Source of the DNA: Flavobacteriales bacterium
GTDB lineage: Bacteria > Bacteroidota > Bacteroidia > Flavobacteriales > Flavobacteriaceae
Direction: 5' to 3'
DNA length: 64,000 bases
Assembly: GCA_011525015.1 (NCBI GenBank)
Contig: WTJC01000013.1
Coordinates: 63,285 to 127,284, forward strand
Every line of letters begins with the position of its first letter. Position 1 is the first letter of the stretch. This document shows, in pieces, positions 40,653 through 50,447 of this stretch. A model generated the notes under the pieces. The model saw only the letters and a program-made list of their open reading frames with translations, had not been told where the DNA came from and ran no database searches. The position numbers and the translations under genes were made by a program.

Positions 40653-40761
40653 TTTACTCTTAATTTTAGCTGTTCATCTTTAGTATAGAGATTGGCCTTT
40701 CACTTTTTATGGTGTAAAGTGCACACTAAAATTTTATACATTTAAAGAAATAGTACAACCC

Positions 40762-42702
40762 ATGAATAAACTAATATTTACAATCTGCGCTCTATTCGCC
40801 TTGGTATCTTGTAGTGAGGAGAATGCCTCTGAAATTGCGGCCAATATGAAAACCTATGACGTCGAACAAATGATGAATAACGAAGCCGTTGGTGGTGGAA
40901 GTTTTTCATCAGACCATTCACGGCTGATCATTCACAGTAATCGAACAGGAATATTCAACGCATATGAAATTGATATCGCAAACGGAAATTTAAAAGCTCT
41001 TACGAGTTCTGACAGCACCTCAATTTTTACGACTTCTTATTTTCCTAATGACGATAGAATGTTACTTCGAATGGATAATAATGGTGATGAGATCTATCAA
41101 ATCTTTATGCGTGATCTTTCAGGAGAAATTCAAAATCTTACACCGAATCCTGGAGCTCGCGCCAACTTCAGAGGTTGGAGCACAGATGAGCAAAGTTTTT
41201 ATTACGACTCCAATCAAAGAACGCCACAAGCTACCGATTTCTACAAGATGAATATCGAAAGCCTAACTGCAGAAATGATTTATGAAAATAAGGAGGGATT
41301 AGACGTAGCTGAAATATCTGGTGATGAAGAATATTTAGCCCTTGTCAAACCCGTAAACACAAATGATGTCGATTTATTTCTGTATTCTGTTTCCAGCAAA
41401 GAAATGACCAAAATAAATACAGTACTCAGCAATAATAATCCTCAAGATTTTTCTAAGGATGGAAAATACCTCTACTACACCTCTGATCAAAACGGAGAGT
41501 TTACCTCGCTTATGCGATATGATATAGCAGAAGGTGTATCTGAGGTTGCTATGGAGAGAGAGTGGGATATCAGTAGTTCATACTTTACCAAATCTGGAAA
41601 ATACAGAGTAACAAGTATAAATAAAGACGGTCAAACCGTAATTGAAGTATTCGATACAGAAGAGGAAAAAAATATTGATTTACCTGCTTTTAACGGCGGT
41701 GGAATAACCTCTGTCGCTTTTTCAAAAGATGAAACTGTCATGCGCTTTTACGTCGGTGATTCAAACAGTCCTTCAAATTTGTTTTATTACGAGCTTGAAT
41801 CAGGTCGCAGCCAACAATTGACCGATGTACTGAATCCTGAAATTCAGCCTCAGGATTTAGTCAAAGCAGAAGTCATACGATTCGCTTCATTTGATGGACT
41901 CGATATTCCTGCAATCTATTACCTCCCTCATCAAGCAAGCGCAGACAACCCTGTTCCTGCTCTGGTATGGGTTCATGGAGGTCCCGGAGGGCAATCACGT
42001 CAAAATTACAACCCTATTATTCAGTATTTAGTCAACAATGGCTATGCCGTATTAGCGGTAAACAATAGAGGAAGCAGTGGTTACGGAAAAACCTTTTATC
42101 AAATGGATGATTTGAATCACGGAGATAAAGACCTTAGAGATTGTATTGAGGGTAAGAATTGGCTCGCTGAACAAGATGTTATCGATGCTGAAAAAATTGG
42201 AATTATCGGTGGATCTTATGGCGGATATATGACCATGGCTGCACTGACCTTTGCTCCAGAAGAATTTGATGTTGGCGTAAACATTTTTGGTGTCACCAAT
42301 TGGATCAGAACCTTAAAGAGTATTCCTCCATGGTGGGCCTCTTTTAAGGATGCGCTTTACCAAGAATTGGGTGACCCATTTAGCGCAGACTCCACAAGGT
42401 TGAAGCAAATTTCTCCCCTATTTCACACCCAAAATGTGACTAAGCCACTAATTGTTTTGCAAGGAGCTCAAGATCCGAGAGTACTTCAAGTAGAATCAGA
42501 TGAAATAGTCGCTGGGGTGCGTTCCAACGGTGTGCCCGTAGAATATGTACTCTTTGAAGACGAGGGTCACGGATTTGTGAAGAAAGAAAACCAAATTGAA
42601 GCCTATGGCAAAATCCTAGAGTTTTTAGACGTTTATCTCAAAGAGAACCCTGGTGAACCTATTCAAGATGGAAGTATCCTAGAACAAGCTAATATAGATT
42701 AA
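40762..42702 (+). CDS. S9 family prolyl oligopeptidase-type peptidase (lipoprotein)
   Basis: WVHGGPGGQSRQNYNP, GGSYGGYMTMAALTFAPE (GxSxGG), LVLQGAQDPRVLQVES, DEGHGF; lipobox LVSC. Confidence 0.93.
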   Translation: MNKLIFTICALFALVSCSEENASEIAANMKTYDVEQMMNNEAVGGGSFSSDHSRLIIHSNRTGIFNAYEIDIANGNLKALTSSDSTSIFTTSYFPNDDRMLLRMDNNGDEIYQIFMRDLSGEIQNLTPNPGARANFRGWSTDEQSFYYDSNQRTPQATDFYKMNIESLTAEMIYENKEGLDVAEISGDEEYLALVKPVNTNDVDLFLYSVSSKEMTKINTVLSNNNPQDFSKDGKYLYYTSDQNGEFTSLMRYDIAEGVSEVAMEREWDISSSYFTKSGKYRVTSINKDGQTVIEVFDTEEEKNIDLPAFNGGGITSVAFSKDETVMRFYVGDSNSPSNLFYYELESGRSQQLTDVLNPEIQPQDLVKAEVIRFASFDGLDIPAIYYLPHQASADNPVPALVWVHGGPGGQSRQNYNPIIQYLVNNGYAVLAVNNRGSSGYGKTFYQMDDLNHGDKDLRDCIEGKNWLAEQDVIDAEKIGIIGGSYGGYMTMAALTFAPEEFDVGVNIFGVTNWIRTLKSIPPWWASFKDALYQELGDPFSADSTRLKQISPLFHTQNVTKPLIVLQGAQDPRVLQVESDEIVAGVRSNGVPVEYVLFEDEGHGFVKKENQIEAYGKILEFLDVYLKENPGEPIQDGSILEQANID

Positions 42703-42714
42703 AACATAAAAAAG

Positions 42715-42742
42715 AAAAGGAGTGCCAAGGCACTCCTTTTTT
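42715..42742. terminator. Intrinsic terminator after S9 peptidase gene (bidirectional potential)
   Basis: AAAAGGAGTGC-CAAG-GCACTCCTTTTTT. Confidence 0.85.
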
Positions 42743-42760
42743 GTTTATAGCATTTCTATT

Positions 42761-43588
42761 TTAGTGCACCTTCCAGTCCGTATAAACTGATGACCAGGTT
42801 CCTATTTCTGCCAAGCCTGCATTTACTGCCTCGAGTTTTGCACCAATTTCTTGATTCAATTCGGTAGCTGTTCCATCATTATTCCAATACATATCTCTGG
42901 TCTTATCAGAGTCAATTGTCCAAATCAAACCGAGTGATCCTTTTTCGGCCCCACGAATCCCTTCCACTAATCTAACGCTCATACCTGGATAAGCATTTTC
43001 ATAATTAGGAATAAAGGTAGTTTTAAAATAGTCGATAAAATCATCCATCTTAGACCCTTTAGTCAGGTTAACATTGAGCGTATGAATACCGATCAAATTA
43101 CCCTCATTTAGGGCTGGAGGCATTAAAACATTCATCATTCCACCTAAGTCGAACCAATCTCCTCCGCCTATAATTTGACCGTCTTTGAAATCATAAGTGT
43201 GATAGGCATTTAAAGAAACCTCTTTTCCGGTAAGTGTATGAGTGGAATTCCAAGTTCCATAAACACGGGTACTACCATCAGCTAAACCAGTTTCTTGATT
43301 AACACCAGGAAGCCAATAATTAGCTTCAAAACTCATGTCTTCAAATGCCGATTGATAACCTAATATCGCAGCTTTTACGCCTTCTTTATCTACCATTCCC
43401 ATTCCATATCCAGGCATTTGCCATTGAATGTCTTCATGGATGTAATCTAACATAGCTTCATAATCTTCTTGCTCGTGAAGTTTTATATAAGCTTTAGCTG
43501 CTTCAGTATTTTTCTCATAATCTGCATGCTTGCCATTTGTACATGAGACCACTAATAGTGCACTTATCGCAATTAATGTATTTTTCAT
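42761..43588 (-). CDS. NTF2/SnoaL-like domain lipoprotein
   Basis: Lipobox VVSC; AKAYIKLHEQEDYEAMLDYIHEDIQWQMPG...DGQIIGGGDWFD resembles SnoaL-like folds. Confidence 0.7.
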   Translation of the reverse strand: MKNTLIAISALLVVSCTNGKHADYEKNTEAAKAYIKLHEQEDYEAMLDYIHEDIQWQMPGYGMGMVDKEGVKAAILGYQSAFEDMSFEANYWLPGVNQETGLADGSTRVYGTWNSTHTLTGKEVSLNAYHTYDFKDGQIIGGGDWFDLGGMMNVLMPPALNEGNLIGIHTLNVNLTKGSKMDDFIDYFKTTFIPNYENAYPGMSVRLVEGIRGAEKGSLGLIWTIDSDKTRDMYWNNDGTATELNQEIGAKLEAVNAGLAEIGTWSSVYTDWKVH

Positions 43589-43636
43589 ATTCTTAAGTTT
43601 TATATTATTGATAATTCTGATTTATAATTTATTGTA

Positions 43637-44386
43637 TTATCTAACCCCATCCACTAAGGTGAGCATTTCTACTCTTGTCATTTCCCTTAGTTTTAATATA
43701 GATTGGTAGTTTGATTTTTGAGTTTTTGTAGAAGGACTTACCCAACTATTATTTTTATAGACATCGCCCATACTCTCGAAGAAATTTGCGGTAAAATAAT
43801 CCTCTTCATTTTCACCACGAGAATTCAAAATCTTGTGTAGTCCCCAGCCTACCAAGAGTTCGTTATTCTTATGATTTGGCTGAAAATCATTTAATTCCTT
43901 TTGTTCGTATTCATAAAACATGGTAGGATCAACGTCCATAAAACTCAATTGCAATACCTCAGCTGGTTTTTCATTTACTGGTGCAAATCCGCCCTTGTAT
44001 AGGGTCATAAGCATTTTGGATCCATCCAAGTTTAAAGAAGAGAGTTGTTCCCACACCCGTGACATTTCAGATTCAGAAAATAAATCTTGACCGTTCCAAC
44101 CATTATTATTCGCAAAAACATCTATTGATGGCCATAAATGGGCATAAACGAAAGTAGAATAATTTGGATCTTCATCATTTTCTAATTTCCACATATCCCA
44201 GCCAATTTTACCACTATTTTCTATCGCATATTTATGTAATTGTTTAAAATACGTTTGCTCTAGTTCAATGAGTTTATTTTCATGACTGGTTTCGACCTTA
44301 ACGTAATGTAAAGCCACTACGATTTCCTGTGCCTTCAAAAAAAACATGTTTGAGACAAGGAAAAATAGGACAATAAGTTTTTTCAT
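43637..44386 (-). CDS. Hypothetical secreted protein
   Basis: Signal peptide (MKKLIVLFFLVSNMFFLKAQ); no recognised catalytic motif. Confidence 0.65.
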   Translation of the reverse strand: MKKLIVLFFLVSNMFFLKAQEIVVALHYVKVETSHENKLIELEQTYFKQLHKYAIENSGKIGWDMWKLENDEDPNYSTFVYAHLWPSIDVFANNNGWNGQDLFSESEMSRVWEQLSSLNLDGSKMLMTLYKGGFAPVNEKPAEVLQLSFMDVDPTMFYEYEQKELNDFQPNHKNNELLVGWGLHKILNSRGENEEDYFTANFFESMGDVYKNNSWVSPSTKTQKSNYQSILKLREMTRVEMLTLVDGVR

Positions 44387-44460
44387 ATTTTAATTGTTTA
44401 TAGTTTGTATCAATTTACAATAAAAAAGTATAATTGTTTATTAATCCTATTATATTCTCA

Positions 44461-45042
44461 TTAAAGCTTTATATAACGCCTTGTACCTGGTCTTTTTCTT
44501 GGCTGTGGTTTACCAAATTTAATTTGCAATTGCAATTCAATACCAGAAGCAGAAATATCTATATCCTCCAAATTAGACGAATTTGAAAGCTGAGTTCCGT
44601 AACTTCCTACTAAGGTCACAGTATCACTTAAATCTATACCCAATCCAAGGTTAGCACTAGTGGCAGATTTCTTTACGATATTTGTATCAACATCAGCAAG
44701 GGCAATACCGACCCCTAATCCTCCACGAAGAAAAAAGGATGCCGTTCTACCTCCCAGATAGTAATCAACATTACCTCCAAATCCAATTGCATTATTAGAT
44801 TCGTCCTCGACTTTTTCTCCTATGCCATATGCAATGTATGGCTGTAGATCTACTTTTTCACCCAATTGAAGGTCGAGAAACAATCCCAATCCAAATGAGC
44901 CTGAAGCTTCTTCAGGAGCAATAGTTATTCCATCACCTGAAATTTTTCCTTTTGCAGAAGCATACGAGCTGAAAACTCCAAACTGTGCACTTGTAGTGTG
45001 AATTAATCCAAAAACGAGCAGATAAAACAGAGATTTTTTCAT
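44461..45042 (-). CDS. Outer-membrane beta-barrel protein (OmpW/porin-like small barrel)
   Basis: Signal peptide, alternating glycine/aromatic strands (YYLGGRTASFFLRGGLGVGIALADV). Confidence 0.7.
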   Translation of the reverse strand: MKKSLFYLLVFGLIHTTSAQFGVFSSYASAKGKISGDGITIAPEEASGSFGLGLFLDLQLGEKVDLQPYIAYGIGEKVEDESNNAIGFGGNVDYYLGGRTASFFLRGGLGVGIALADVDTNIVKKSATSANLGLGIDLSDTVTLVGSYGTQLSNSSNLEDIDISASGIELQLQIKFGKPQPRKRPGTRRYIKL

Positions 45043-45080
45043 AATAAAATACTTTTGATGAATATCAAGATATACTTATT

Positions 45081-46136
45081 TTGTTTAACATTAAAAACCT
45101 TGATAAAATTATCCCTTTAATTATGTGCCTCAATTATAATATTAACGCGTTCATTTTTAGAAAAATAACTCCTTCTCTATTGCTTCTATTTATTTTTCAA
45201 AATGCAGTATCACAACAAACATCTAAAAGACTAGCTATAATCGATGTGCATGTACATGCGATGAAAACAAATCCCAATTTTAGTTCTGATATGTGCCCTT
45301 GGTTTTTAAGTAATATGCCCGGTGGAGACCCAAAACATGGAGTACCCTCATTTACCAATACGGATTGTATAGCGCCCTTAAAAGCTGCCAAAAATGACGC
45401 AGAAATGCAGGCTGCTATAGTGAGAGCCGCAAAAGAATTAAACGTGACCATGGTCGTAAGCGGCGACGCTGATATTATTCATCGTTGGCACAAAGCTGTG
45501 CCTAATCATATCATACCCTCTCTTGGTGTCAGTAATGCCGAACAAATAAGCGTAGAGGCTTTTAAAGATTCACTCTCGACAGGTTTTTATAAGGTCATGG
45601 GAGAAGTAGCGCCACAATACCAAGGCATGTCGCCTTCAGATATGTCTTTAGATGCCTATTTTGGTGTTGCAGAAGAATTGGGAATTCCTGTTGGAATACA
45701 CATGGGAACTGGTGGAAATGGTATGGCAAACATCACATCTCCTAAGTACAGGGCATCGTTAGGCCAACCTTTTTTATTAGAAGATGTTTTAGCACGTCAC
45801 CCAAATCTAAAAATATGGGTAATGCATGCGGGGTATCCAATGATTGACCAAATGATCGCCTTAATGGGTGCAAATGCATATGTATATGTCGATTTGGCTG
45901 GATTTATTTGGAGCTATCCATTGGATGAAATTCATGCTTATTTAAAGAGAATTGTGCAAGCAGGTTTTGCCAAGAGAATATTGTACGGAACTGACTTGAT
46001 GATTTGGCCTGAATTATTAGAAACCTCTATAGGCGTAATAGAAAATGCCACCTACCTGACAGAAGAACGAAAAAGAGATATACTTTTTAATAATGCTGTT
46101 CGATTCTTCAATTTAGATGCTTCAAAATTTGAGTGA
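45081..46136 (+). CDS. Secreted amidohydrolase (metal-dependent TIM barrel); start may be downstream (MCLNYN...)
   Basis: IIDVHVHAMKTNP (HxH), PVGIHMGTGGNG, KIWVMHAGYPMIDQM, RILYGTDLMIWPE. Confidence 0.88.
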   Translation: MFNIKNLDKIIPLIMCLNYNINAFIFRKITPSLLLLFIFQNAVSQQTSKRLAIIDVHVHAMKTNPNFSSDMCPWFLSNMPGGDPKHGVPSFTNTDCIAPLKAAKNDAEMQAAIVRAAKELNVTMVVSGDADIIHRWHKAVPNHIIPSLGVSNAEQISVEAFKDSLSTGFYKVMGEVAPQYQGMSPSDMSLDAYFGVAEELGIPVGIHMGTGGNGMANITSPKYRASLGQPFLLEDVLARHPNLKIWVMHAGYPMIDQMIALMGANAYVYVDLAGFIWSYPLDEIHAYLKRIVQAGFAKRILYGTDLMIWPELLETSIGVIENATYLTEERKRDILFNNAVRFFNLDASKFE

Positions 46137-46164
46137 TTTTTGAATAAGAACAACAAAAACCATA

Positions 46165-46198
46165 AAAAAAACCTCAGAATAGTCCTATTCTGAGGTTT
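46165..46198 (-). terminator. Intrinsic terminator downstream of tRNA-Arg
   Basis: AAACCTCAGAATAG-TC-CTATTCTGAGGTTT perfect 14-bp stem with a T-run on the minus strand. Confidence 0.85.
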
Positions 46199-46207
46199 AG
46201 AAGTCAG

Positions 46208-46281
46208 TGATCGCGGAAGGATTCGAACCTTCGACCGTCTGCTTAGAAGGCAGATGCTCTATCCAGCTGAGCTACGCGACC
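46208..46281 (-). tRNA. tRNA-Arg (anticodon TCT)
   Basis: Minus strand GGTCGCGTAGCTCAGCTGGATAGAGCATCTGCCTTCTAAGCAGACGGTCGAAGGTTCGAATCCTTCCGCGATCA; loop CTTCTAA; complete cloverleaf. Confidence 0.96.
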
Positions 46282-46403
46282 GTTTTGAGGTGTGCAAATA
46301 TATATCATTTTGGATTTAATTTTTAAAATTTCAGATGAAATAGAGCTTGCATCAAATTTGTTTAATAATATGTTAAATTTATTAAACAGAATATTAGATG
46401 CGT

Positions 46404-46411
46404 TACCTTTG
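46404..46411 (+). promoter_or_regulatory. Candidate -7 box (TACCTTTG) for fasciclin lipoprotein gene
   Basis: Exact TAnnTTTG match 12 bp upstream of the ATG with an A-rich leader (taaaaaaacaca). Confidence 0.45.
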
Positions 46412-46423
46412 TAAAAAAACACA

Positions 46424-47002
46424 ATGAAAAAATTACTTCCATTTTTTACGCTGACCTTAGCCGTATTATTTGTCTCTTGCGATCCTTCTGACGACGATAC
46501 ATCATCAGACGCAACAAGAAACATCGTTGAAACGGCTGCGATTACAGCAGATTTATCCAATTTAGTAGGAGCGCTGGTTCTTGCAGACGAAAATCCAGAT
46601 TCCAATCTCATTGCTACGTTAAATGCTCCAGGGCCTTATACTGTGTTTGCTCCATCAAATCAAGCCTTTGCCAATTTATTAGGCCAACTTGACGGTATAG
46701 ACACCCTTGACGATTTTGATACTGTAGAAGAGAGAACACTACTTGCCAAAGTAGTTCAATATCATGTTGTAACCGGAGTGGCTGCTTTATCTACTGGTTT
46801 ATCTAATGGGTCTTCAATTCCGACATTTCAAGGAGAAGAGGTGAGTATCAGCACAGCTTCAGGAGTTCAGATCACCGACAAAACTGGTGTACCAGCCAAT
46901 GTGACCACAGCTGATATTATTACCACTAACGGTGTCGTTCACATCATCGATAAGGTTTTAATTCCCCAGGAAGTTCTCGACCTTCTAAACGGAGGAAACT
47001 AA
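46424..47002 (+). CDS. Fasciclin (FAS1) domain lipoprotein
   Basis: Lipobox FVSC; LNAPGPYTVFAPSNQAFANLL, LAKVVQYHVVTG, TNGVVHIIDKVLIP. Confidence 0.95.
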   Translation: MKKLLPFFTLTLAVLFVSCDPSDDDTSSDATRNIVETAAITADLSNLVGALVLADENPDSNLIATLNAPGPYTVFAPSNQAFANLLGQLDGIDTLDDFDTVEERTLLAKVVQYHVVTGVAALSTGLSNGSSIPTFQGEEVSISTASGVQITDKTGVPANVTTADIITTNGVVHIIDKVLIPQEVLDLLNGGN

Positions 47003-47010
47003 CATAAAAC

Positions 47011-47038
47011 AAAAGGTGGTCAATGACCACCTTTTTTT
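47011..47038 (+). terminator. Intrinsic terminator after fasciclin gene
   Basis: AAGGTGGT-CAATG-ACCACCTTTTTTT. Confidence 0.85.
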
Positions 47039-48653
47039 ATAAACTCGAAATTAATTCAAATAATTCTTTATCGAGTTGAGGTTTGACCTCGCAATTCAAA
47101 TCAAAATGCATTGTTGCTGTGTTTTCAGGCGTATAAGCTGGCCATTCTGGTAATCCGCTGTGATTGGGATTTCCGGTCTTGGCAAAATGAATCCATGCCT
47201 TCGAAACACGATCAGCAAGAGCATGGGCCTGTATTCCACCACCTGTCATGTTTCGAGCCAATTCAATATTGTCAAAAACAAAAGGCAATTCCATACAGTG
47301 AACAGACTGGTATTTTCCATCAAAAACAGGCGACTGCCATGTGAACAAATACATATATACTTCGGCACCATCAACAACAGTTGATTTCTTATTGGCTTGA
47401 AAAACAGTTCCGGGTCTAAACATGGTATCCACTGTGAGTAAATCATGAGGTTGTGTATCGTTCGGATAGGCTTTTCGAACTGCAGCAATATAGGCTGAGG
47501 CCTTGTCTTTATACGTTTGTTCAATATGTTTCATAACCGTCTCTTCAGAGGCTCCAAAAAATCTTCCATTAGCAAAAGTCGCAAACTCATTCTTTGTAGT
47601 TCCGATTAGTAATGGTATGTGTTTAGACATTTCATATGCATCATCACTACTCATGTCATAAGGGATTAAATCGCCGTCTAAACTGGGGCCCCAATTCAAA
47701 CCAAAACCGCCTGGAGCTCTTCCTTCTTTTGCGAGTCTTTCGGCGACAATTTGCAGTGCCTGTTGACTTGCTTTACTTAATACTGAAAAAGGGATTTCTT
47801 GTATGCGGTCTATGTTTCTGGATTTAATTTTTAGAATTTTCAAAGTTTCTTTTGCAATGGATTGGGTTACTTCTTTAGTTTGAAATCCAGAGCGGAAGGC
47901 CCCTGATTGATTCACCGCTTTGTGAAATAATCCTTCAGCAGAAGGCATAGCCATAAGTGTATTTACTTTAGCGCCACCTCCAGATTGACCAAAAATCGTC
48001 ACATTGTTAGGGTCACCTCCAAAATTTTCAATGTTGAGTTGAACCCATTTTAAAGCCTCAACAATATCTCTCATAGAGTTGTTTGCTGAATGCTTGTATT
48101 TTTCTCCGTAGGCTGAAAGGTCTAAAAAGCCGAGTACATTTAAGCGGTGATTAATTGACACCACGACTACATCTCCCTTTTCGGCTAAATTACGCCCATC
48201 ATAAGACGGAAGTTCCTGAGAAGAACCTGCCGTGAATCCTCCGCCGTGAATCCAAAACAAAACGGCTCTTTTTTTAGAATCTTTAATTGCGGGTGTCCAT
48301 ACATTGATTCGGAGATTATCCTCTGAGGCATATCCCCAACTGTGATCAAAAACAAACTCAGATTCGTCTTGAACTGCTGTTGTTGGATTCATTAGATAAG
48401 CTACAGGACCATATGTAGTGGTACTTTTTACCCCTTCCCACGCTTCTAAAGGCATTGCAGATTCAAATCGCTTTGCTTGAGCATATGGGATTCCTTTATA
48501 GGTATAGATACCATTTTCGATATAGCCTCTTACTTTTCCCTTAGTGGTTGATGTAACAGCTATTGATGCTCCAGTCTGCACTTCAGTTTGAGCACAAACT
48601 ACAGTTACAGCACTCAACATGAGTACTGTAACTGAATAAAATAATTTGTTCAT
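47037..48653 (-). CDS. Carboxylesterase type B family protein (secreted)
   Basis: VLFWIHGGGFTAGSSQELPSYDG, VTIFGQSGGGAKVNTLMAMPSA (GQSGGG), YKGIPYAQAKRFE; signal peptide. Confidence 0.93.
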   Translation of the reverse strand: MNKLFYSVTVLMLSAVTVVCAQTEVQTGASIAVTSTTKGKVRGYIENGIYTYKGIPYAQAKRFESAMPLEAWEGVKSTTTYGPVAYLMNPTTAVQDESEFVFDHSWGYASEDNLRINVWTPAIKDSKKRAVLFWIHGGGFTAGSSQELPSYDGRNLAEKGDVVVVSINHRLNVLGFLDLSAYGEKYKHSANNSMRDIVEALKWVQLNIENFGGDPNNVTIFGQSGGGAKVNTLMAMPSAEGLFHKAVNQSGAFRSGFQTKEVTQSIAKETLKILKIKSRNIDRIQEIPFSVLSKASQQALQIVAERLAKEGRAPGGFGLNWGPSLDGDLIPYDMSSDDAYEMSKHIPLLIGTTKNEFATFANGRFFGASEETVMKHIEQTYKDKASAYIAAVRKAYPNDTQPHDLLTVDTMFRPGTVFQANKKSTVVDGAEVYMYLFTWQSPVFDGKYQSVHCMELPFVFDNIELARNMTGGGIQAHALADRVSKAWIHFAKTGNPNHSGLPEWPAYTPENTATMHFDLNCEVKPQLDKELFELISSL

Positions 48654-48698
48654 TGATTTAGTTAGTTTATCAATAAGACGAGATAGATCCTAAAAGGT

Positions 48699-50318
48699 TT
48701 ACTTCCCGTTGAAATAAATCATCACAAATGCAACAACGATAAGAACAAAAATGGATAGTAAAATGTCCTTGTAGTTGTAGCTGTTCTGATTTTTAGCTTT
48801 TTCTTCTTCAGAAATTGTACTGATGGTAAGGTTTGCAATCTGAGCTTCCGAAGGCGCTGCCGTAGAATAACTCACCGCTATCATCAAAATGATACATATT
48901 AAGAAGAACCAAGACGCAAAAGTCAAGAAGTTCATGTCACCTAAGTAGAACCATATACTGCTTGGGTCAAATCGATCTTTGATCAACTCGAGGAAAATAC
49001 GAGCTGCACCAACTACAAATCCAAACACCATAGTGACAAAAGCACCTTGTGCATTGATTCGTTTTGAAAAGATTCCAAGTAAGAATACGGCCGCGATTGG
49101 TGGAGCGATATAAGACTGTACACTTTGTAAATACTCGTATAATACCCCTGAGATTCCAGACATTACTGGTATCCATAAAATACCGCAAATCACAGTGATT
49201 ATAGTTGCGATTTGACCAGTTCTTACCAATTTTTCTTCAGGAGCATCTGGTCTTAATTTCTTATAGATATCAACAGTAAACAAGGTTGAGCAAGAGTTAA
49301 ATACTGAAGCAAGTGAACTCATCAAAGCCGCCAATAAGCCTGCAGCCACTAACCCTCTCAATCCTGAAGGTAATAAGTTGGCCATCAGGGTTGGAAACGC
49401 CTCATCTGGACTGTCATAGTGTAACTCCCCTCTCATTTTTAGTGTAAGGGCAATTACCCCTGGAATCAAAAACAAGAAAACTGGAAGTAATTTTAAAAGT
49501 GCTCCGAAGATAGTTCCTCTTCTACCCTCTTTGATGTTCTTCGCAGTTAGGGCTCTTTGAACGATGTATTGATCTGTACACCAGTACCAGATACCGGTAA
49601 TTGTACTCGCAATTAATAATGAGGGCCAAGGGAAATCAGGATCCGAGGCTGAGCGCCACATATTAAAATATTCTGGTCCTACGGTTTCTTTCATTGAAGA
49701 CCATCCTCCAACTGCATCAAGTCCTATATAGGTTAGTGCAGCTGCTCCGATTATAAGCACTACGGTTTGCACTGCTTCGGTATAAACTACTGCGCGCATT
49801 CCACCTAAAACAGTGTATACACCAGTTAGTACAACAGTGGCGAGAGCTCCTGTCCAAAAGTCAATACCTAAAAGGGCAGAAACAACTACTCCTCCTGCAT
49901 AAATAGTTACCGATATCTTAGTCAATACATAGGCCACTAAGGAGAAAATCGAAAGTATCCATCTCAAGCGTGGATCAAATCGTTTTTCCAAGAATTCAGG
50001 CATGGTATAAACCCCTGCACGAGCGTAAAACGGCAAAAAGATCCAACCCAGGGCTAATACAATCCAAGCGTGAATTTCGTAGATCAGCATGGGTAGTTTG
50101 TCACCGGCACCAGATCCCGCAAGACCAACAACGTGCTCAGAACCGATATTCGAGGCGAATATTGAAGCTCCGACAACAAACCAACCGACATTACGCCCGG
50201 CTAAAAAGTAATCTTCTGTATTGTTTCTTCTTTTTCTAATGACCCAATACGCAATTCCTAATAGAATCACGAAATAGGCGCTAATACTTATCCAATCTAA
50301 AGTATCAAGTGTTTTCAT
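48699..50318 (-). CDS. Sodium:solute (sugar) symporter, SSS family
   Basis: YFLAGRNVGWFVVGASIFASNIGSEHVVGLAGSGA, RAVVYTEAVQTVVLIIGA, ALMSSLASVFNSCSTLFTVDIYKK. Confidence 0.94.
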   Translation of the reverse strand: MKTLDTLDWISISAYFVILLGIAYWVIRKRRNNTEDYFLAGRNVGWFVVGASIFASNIGSEHVVGLAGSGAGDKLPMLIYEIHAWIVLALGWIFLPFYARAGVYTMPEFLEKRFDPRLRWILSIFSLVAYVLTKISVTIYAGGVVVSALLGIDFWTGALATVVLTGVYTVLGGMRAVVYTEAVQTVVLIIGAAALTYIGLDAVGGWSSMKETVGPEYFNMWRSASDPDFPWPSLLIASTITGIWYWCTDQYIVQRALTAKNIKEGRRGTIFGALLKLLPVFLFLIPGVIALTLKMRGELHYDSPDEAFPTLMANLLPSGLRGLVAAGLLAALMSSLASVFNSCSTLFTVDIYKKLRPDAPEEKLVRTGQIATIITVICGILWIPVMSGISGVLYEYLQSVQSYIAPPIAAVFLLGIFSKRINAQGAFVTMVFGFVVGAARIFLELIKDRFDPSSIWFYLGDMNFLTFASWFFLICIILMIAVSYSTAAPSEAQIANLTISTISEEEKAKNQNSYNYKDILLSIFVLIVVAFVMIYFNGK

Positions 50319-50353
50319 GTTTGAGTATGTGTTTATTTATTAGTTAGCTCTTT

Positions 50354-50371
50354 ACCAAATGGAGATTTGGT
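50354..50371. promoter_or_regulatory. Inverted repeat, possible operator upstream of SSS symporter
   Basis: ACCAAAT-GGAG-ATTTGGT, 36-53 bp upstream of the symporter start. Confidence 0.4.
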
Positions 50372-50398
50372 TTTGGCCGTGAAAAGATAAAAATATAT

Positions 50399-50422
50399 TT
50401 GAAATAAATGGGTTTATTTCAA
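50399..50422 (-). terminator. Hairpin downstream of the alpha/beta-hydrolase gene
   Basis: TTGAAATAAA-TGGG-TTTATTTCAA perfect 10-bp stem, flanked by TTTGGCC/GGCCAAA; T-rich on the minus strand afterwards. Confidence 0.5.
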
Positions 50423-50447
50423 GGCCAAACCCTTTAGGCACTCCTAA

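Noticed and set aside
40690-40730. CACTTT...AAAGTG inverted repeat upstream of the S9 peptidase gene
   Set aside because: Only 6-bp arms in AT-rich DNA; too weak to claim as an operator.
46243-46611. 122-aa minus-strand ORF ending in NGRVAQLDRASAF
   Set aside because: The C-terminus is a translation of the tRNA-Arg gene and the remainder is antisense to the fasciclin gene.
47111-47524. Cluster of short ORFs (47111-47344, 47160-47384, 47246-47524)
   Set aside because: All lie inside the well supported carboxylesterase CDS in other frames; no initiation context or homology.
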